Of a stretch of 64,000 nt of DNA, positions 60,490 through 64,000 are shown piece by piece; position 1 is the first letter of the stretch; each line of letters starts with the position of its first letter. The DNA comes from Teratosphaeria epicoccoides (lineage: Eukaryota > Ascomycota > Dothideomycetes > Mycosphaerellales > Teratosphaeriaceae). The DNA lies in NCBI GenBank assembly GCA_021401465.1, contig JADDMT010000074.1, positions 91,341-155,340 of the forward strand, in the 5' to 3' direction. The position numbers were made by a program, and so were the translations under genes. Under the pieces are notes generated by a model. The model saw only the letters and a list, made by a program, of their open reading frames with translations, was not told the origin of the DNA and did not search any database.

Positions 60490-62700
60490 TACTATTCCGC
60501 CCCTCCTGTAGCTTCTTGAAGGTTGCATCATTAAAGACCTTGTCGCTATAGCCCTTAATCTGCTCTAACAAGGTCGAGTCTGTAAATGTAGTATGCTACT
60601 ACAACTAACTATCCCTTAACTTAGAGTCGCTAAGCGTATCCTCTACCTTCTCTACAACGTTTGACTAGTTGCTTATAAGATCATACTAAGCGAGCAGAGC
60701 GCATACTATGCTATATTACGATTGTTAGCTAATGTATACCCTATAGCTACTAAACTACTACAAGTACCTCCTATTAATATTAAAGTGCTAGTAGTATGTT
60801 AGTAGCATAACGCTAGTATACTACTAACACACTTACCTAGCATTTTTTGCCTCTGCCTCTAGTAAAGCTTAGCTCCTACTATTACCTTAGTCTTTGTCCT
60901 TTATAGTCAAGCTTTGTGTCCTATAGCTATTATCATTAACTATGCTACTACGTAGAGTTAATAATCGTACTTACTATGTACCTGCTCTAGTAAGTCTTTG
61001 CGTTTCGCCTCTCGCTAGAGCCGCGCTAGTATTTATCTATTATTAGCATAGTTTAGTTAATACATGAGTCCTCTTGCCTATACCGCTTGTCTATACTAGT
61101 CACAATTAACCGCCTACTCCGTAGCTTAGGCCTCTTGCTACTTCTGCCTTGTTAGCGATAGCTAGCCCTCATAACGCGCTAAGGCTACTAACCTTTCATC
61201 TTGCGTGTCTCTAGGTTAGGGCTTATTAACTATAGTGGCTTTCGTACTAGACAAGTACAAATTAGCAATCATGGCTATAATGTTAGACAAGAAACTAACC
61301 TTGTTGTCATAACACTGTTGTATAGTGTGTCCTGTAACAATGGCTCCTCTAGTCCCTACATCGGCTAGTCGTCACTATCATAATCGCTTGCCTTACTGCC
61401 ATAGTTACTAACATTTGCCCTTTCGCCGTTATGGCCCTCGCTCCCTCTGTTAGTGTCTGCTTAAACATCCGCTACATGCTTGCAAACGCCTACTATTAAT
61501 GACATTAAGGCCTAGCTTAATCCTCGTGTCAGGCTAACACTACGCTAACCTAATAATTACATACGACCTAGTAGAAGTCAGCATAGGCCCTCTCGATAAT
61601 GTCTCCTATGTACTATTCTTGCGTAGCGCCTTTTACCTCCGCAAGTCCTCGTATTCCCTCTCTAAGCCTGTCATGCCGTAATCCTTCTTGATATCTAGCG
61701 CCGCCTACACTAGTAGTACTATCTTGCCTTTGTCCTCCCCCCCTAATATACGTGCTGTGATAGTCGCTATAATAACCTCCTGTCTGTTAGTATTAAGCTC
61801 TTCCTAATACTTCTTCTTCCCCTCGAAGATATTATCGATATTGACACTACTAACCGGAACCTATCTCGTCTTACTAGCCTTTGTCTTAAACTCCGAAGGG
61901 CTATTTCTGATCTAGGCTAGTAGGTATGTGATAGTACTATACACGCTATTTAACATGAAAGCGTTTACCTTACGTGACTCTAAAGGATTCCATGCTAGTT
62001 TCTAATTAAACTAGAAGAACGCCTTCTTCATATAAAAGATCACGAGCGGGCTTAGAAACCTCTAGTCCTATGACATGTTAGCGCTTTTGACGACATCTAA
62101 GCCTTCTCTCCTTACCTCTTCTTTGTTCTCGCATTCGAATCTGCTTTCTATTAACATGTCCGCGGCCTAGTCCTTTAAACCCTACTTATCGTCTACCTTG
62201 CTAGACTATGCGAGTATAGCTTCTCTAACCCTATTCGTGTAGTTGTTACAACACTAATGTAACCTCTGCCTTATCTACGCCCTTAACATTAGTACCTCCT
62301 CATAGGACCTACGCAGGTACTTATAGTATCTAAATCCACGTCGTCTAGCCTCGAGCTAACTCGACCTTTTATCCCTAGCATATTGCGCGCTATGAGCTAC
62401 TAGTCTATTACAATATGCTTACAACTCGGCTAGTAAGTAGGAGCTATAGGGTATAGCATAGAAATGCCCTTCCGCCCTTGTAAAGCATCTATCTACAAGA
62501 GTTCTTAGACTTTGACAAGTAAAGGCTTAATTAACTTGTCTTTATGCATAGGAGGGCTACTACGTATATCTTCGCTACTAGAGTAGTTATATCCTTAGTC
62601 AGAGTTTGTAGTCTAGCTACTATTATAGCCTCGACAGCTACTTGACTAGCTCCTAGACTGACTTTAACTACTACTATCGCCCTAGTAGCTATAAGACTCG
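60490..62700 (-). pseudogene. Decayed coding region of an unidentified element
   Basis: Read on the complement, long stretches give a plausible protein frame interrupted mainly by TAG where Gln or Trp would fit, for example ESRKVNAFMLNSVYSTITYL, VPVSSVNIDNIFEGKKKY and RYYKYLRRSYEEVLMLRA. The composition is Lys/Glu/Gln-rich with Q-rich helices near 61.0-61.3 kb. I recognise no transposase, reverse transcriptase or helicase motif. It could be the accessory ORF of a transposon or a RIP-mutated captured gene. Confidence 0.4.
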
Positions 62701-62743
62701 TGATATAGATGTATGTGCTATATGATATGAAAATATCTCGTAG

Positions 62744-63263
62744 TGTGACAGAGTAATCCGACCTTTTAGTAGGTACAAGACAGCGCTGCTTTCTGCTTAT
62801 CGCAGAGGTGGCGCTAAGGGTGCTTATAACCCCCGACGCTCCTCAATTAGGGAAAGCATGTCCGAGCCTAACCCCGTAGGGGTACCGTAGGGTTAGCGAC
62901 GTGGGGGCGTCCTACGTCGACAACTGATCCTACTCGGACGACATACGAGCTAACGTATGTACGAAGGACCCCCTTGCTATATGTAGCAGGGTTACTACAT
63001 GCCAAGGGCGGCCATTAGAACCCATGCGGTTCAAATAGTCCCCTAGTATCAACCGTATCACTGCCCCTCCTCCTATGAGGATGTCCCTAGCCTTACTAAG
63101 TAACGCACGCGGAACATATAGGGTACAGGATGTGGCACACTCACACCGCGTAAGGGTGAATAGGTAGATAGCCTGCGTAACATGTGTCATGCGCATACCT
63201 TAACACCTTCGTAGCGAGTACGGGGCGGAGGCTACTAACTCGGGCGGGTTTTAATCCGTCACA
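62744..63263. mobile_element. Possible small element with imperfect terminal inverted repeats
   Basis: The left end TGTGACAGAGTAATCCGACC and the complement of the right end, TGTGACGGATTAAAACCCG, share TGTGAC, TAA and CCG in order. Internal palindromes include ACATACG-AGCTAA-CGTATGT (62,941-62,960) and CCCC-GTA-GGGG near 62,872. The interior is GC-richer than the RIP zone and codes for nothing obvious. An LTR beginning TGTGAC is an alternative. Confidence 0.3.
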
Positions 63264-63695
63264 TGTTAGGCGGCTTCGTAACACCTTCGCTTCACATGCA
63301 GATCAAGATATCAGGAAACCACGAGTACGTACTTCAGTTAATCCTTGAAATTATAGGGCGAGCATGCGCGCCGGCCTCGCCAAGTAGCTTGGCCGTCCCT
63401 ATTTAGTCGTGACCGTGAAGAACGTGTCGCAGAACCTCGGGGTAGTAGGAAAGTGCGTAGACGCTCTACGCGCGCCGCTTGAAACGGCAGGAGCGCGCTC
63501 CTGGCGCGGGCCTCGCCACATTTCCATGCTAGTAGGCTAGCACGAGTGCGGTCGGCGCACATGCGTGACAGCCGCGTTATCCGTTATTGCATCATTCGGT
63601 CTCCTTGTAAGTCAACTAAAGGCAGGTGCTCTGCGCATGTAGTTCGAGTCACTAGCTTAACAGTTGCGGTAGGCAACAGGGGGGCTGTCAGAGGG

Positions 63696-63703
63696 TATAA
63701 AAA
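63696..63703 (+). promoter_or_regulatory. TATA box before the terminal ORF
   Basis: TATAAAAA follows CTGTCAGAGGG and is followed by a pyrimidine-rich stretch and the ORF start 165 bp downstream. The arrangement resembles the promoter part of a fungal LTR as much as a gene promoter. Confidence 0.45.
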
Positions 63704-63867
63704 CCTCGTCGCTCCCTAAACTTTCCTGTTCTAAGATACTAACATCGACCTCCGCTCCTACTTCGCTTAGCTTGCGCCTCGCCGTGTCTGCGGGTCTATA
63801 CCGGAGCTCCTTCTTCTTCAATCAATTAATCAAGATCAATCAACCTGTCTTAGCTACAATAGGTCAT

Positions 63868-64000
63868 ATGCTACAGACTAAGTTCGACGCTACTCGCTCT
63901 GCCCGCGATCGTCGCTTGTGTCGACGATGCCTCGACAACCTTAGTAGCCAAGCTACACACATCTCTCCTCCGCGTGTTAGTAAGGCGTCCCCTACCCGCG
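63868..64000 (+). CDS. Start of an ORF running off the window
   Basis: ATG at 63,868 and an open frame of 44 codons to the end of the window. The start is basic and has a CRRCLD motif (MLQTKFDATRSARDRRLCRR). It is GC-rich, undamaged by RIP and has a TATA box 165 bp upstream. It may be the first ORF of a young retroelement or an ordinary gene; too little is visible to decide. Confidence 0.35.
   Translation, partial: MLQTKFDATRSARDRRLCRRCLDNLSSQATHISPPRVSKASPTR

Larger units (their letters stand above)
55090..62743. mobile_element. RIP-decayed transposable element region
   Basis: About 7.6 kb of TA-rich sequence without any long ORF, in sharp contrast to the gene-dense left side. TAG codons are frequent in the plus frames from 55.1 to 59.9 kb, where Gln (CAG) and Trp (TGG) codons of a retrotransposon would stand. 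CTA (minus-strand TAG) dominates from about 60.5 to 62.7 kb. This is the pattern of RIP acting on CpA in duplicated DNA. At least two elements appear to be nested or abutting in opposite orientation, separated by a hairpin array at 59.9-60.1 kb. Confidence 0.85.

Noticed and set aside
62930..63562. Short minus-strand ORFs in the GC-rich terminal block
   Set aside because: They cross the palindromes and TIR-like ends and have no coherent protein features.
1..64000. Secondary-metabolite cluster, CRISPR array, prophage or operon
   Set aside because: No polyketide or peptide synthetase backbone enzyme is present, and prokaryotic features do not apply to this fungal nuclear DNA.

Overview
This 64 kb window is nuclear DNA of a filamentous ascomycete, most likely a Dothideomycete. 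The evidence is compact genes with short GT-AG introns (about 50-80 nt, CTGAC or CTAAC branch sites), fungal gene families throughout, and repeats with heavy C-to-T/G-to-A decay typical of repeat-induced point mutation (RIP). The species cannot be fixed from the sequence. Spliced gene models below were rebuilt by hand from splice signals, reading-frame continuity and family resemblance; none has transcript support.

Positions 1-25,000 hold: the 3' end of a CENP-V/GFA protein; a chromodomain + HDA2/3-like + coiled-coil protein; a secreted GH43 glycosidase; an RRM protein and, 5.5 kb away, its frameshifted paralogue; a METTL25-like methyltransferase; the Tlg1/syntaxin-6 t-SNARE; a small coiled-coil protein; a GH72-like protein that has lost its catalytic glutamates; a NAP/SET histone chaperone; an alpha-methylacyl-CoA racemase-type CoA transferase; a Dal5-type permease with a 3-nt micro-exon and a GC-AG intron; and a small PSI-domain membrane protein.

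Positions 25,000-52,000 hold: methylenetetrahydrofolate reductase; a 1,574-aa disordered protein with a C-terminal telomere-type OB fold; a sugar transporter; a small PLDc_N membrane protein; a TmpA-like ferric-reductase-type flavoprotein; an AMP-dependent acyl-CoA ligase; a GH64 beta-1,3-glucanase; an S28 serine peptidase; a GH2 beta-galactosidase divergent from it; and a five-exon WW-like protein.

From 52 kb the window passes into repeats. A short AT-rich RIP block, two unrecognised genes (52,997-55,023), then 55-62.7 kb of decayed transposon: a Ty1/copia relic on the plus strand (gag, integrase, RT), an array of perfect hairpins, and an unidentified decayed coding region on the minus strand. 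The last 1.25 kb is GC-richer, not RIP-decayed, and has a TATA box and an ORF running off the end.

Functionally the window is housekeeping (chromatin, trafficking, folate, telomere) mixed with nutrient-acquisition genes (GH43, GH64, GH2, S28 peptidase, two transporters). It is not an obvious biosynthetic cluster, although the acyl-CoA ligase next to the TmpA-like flavoprotein is a suggestive pair.
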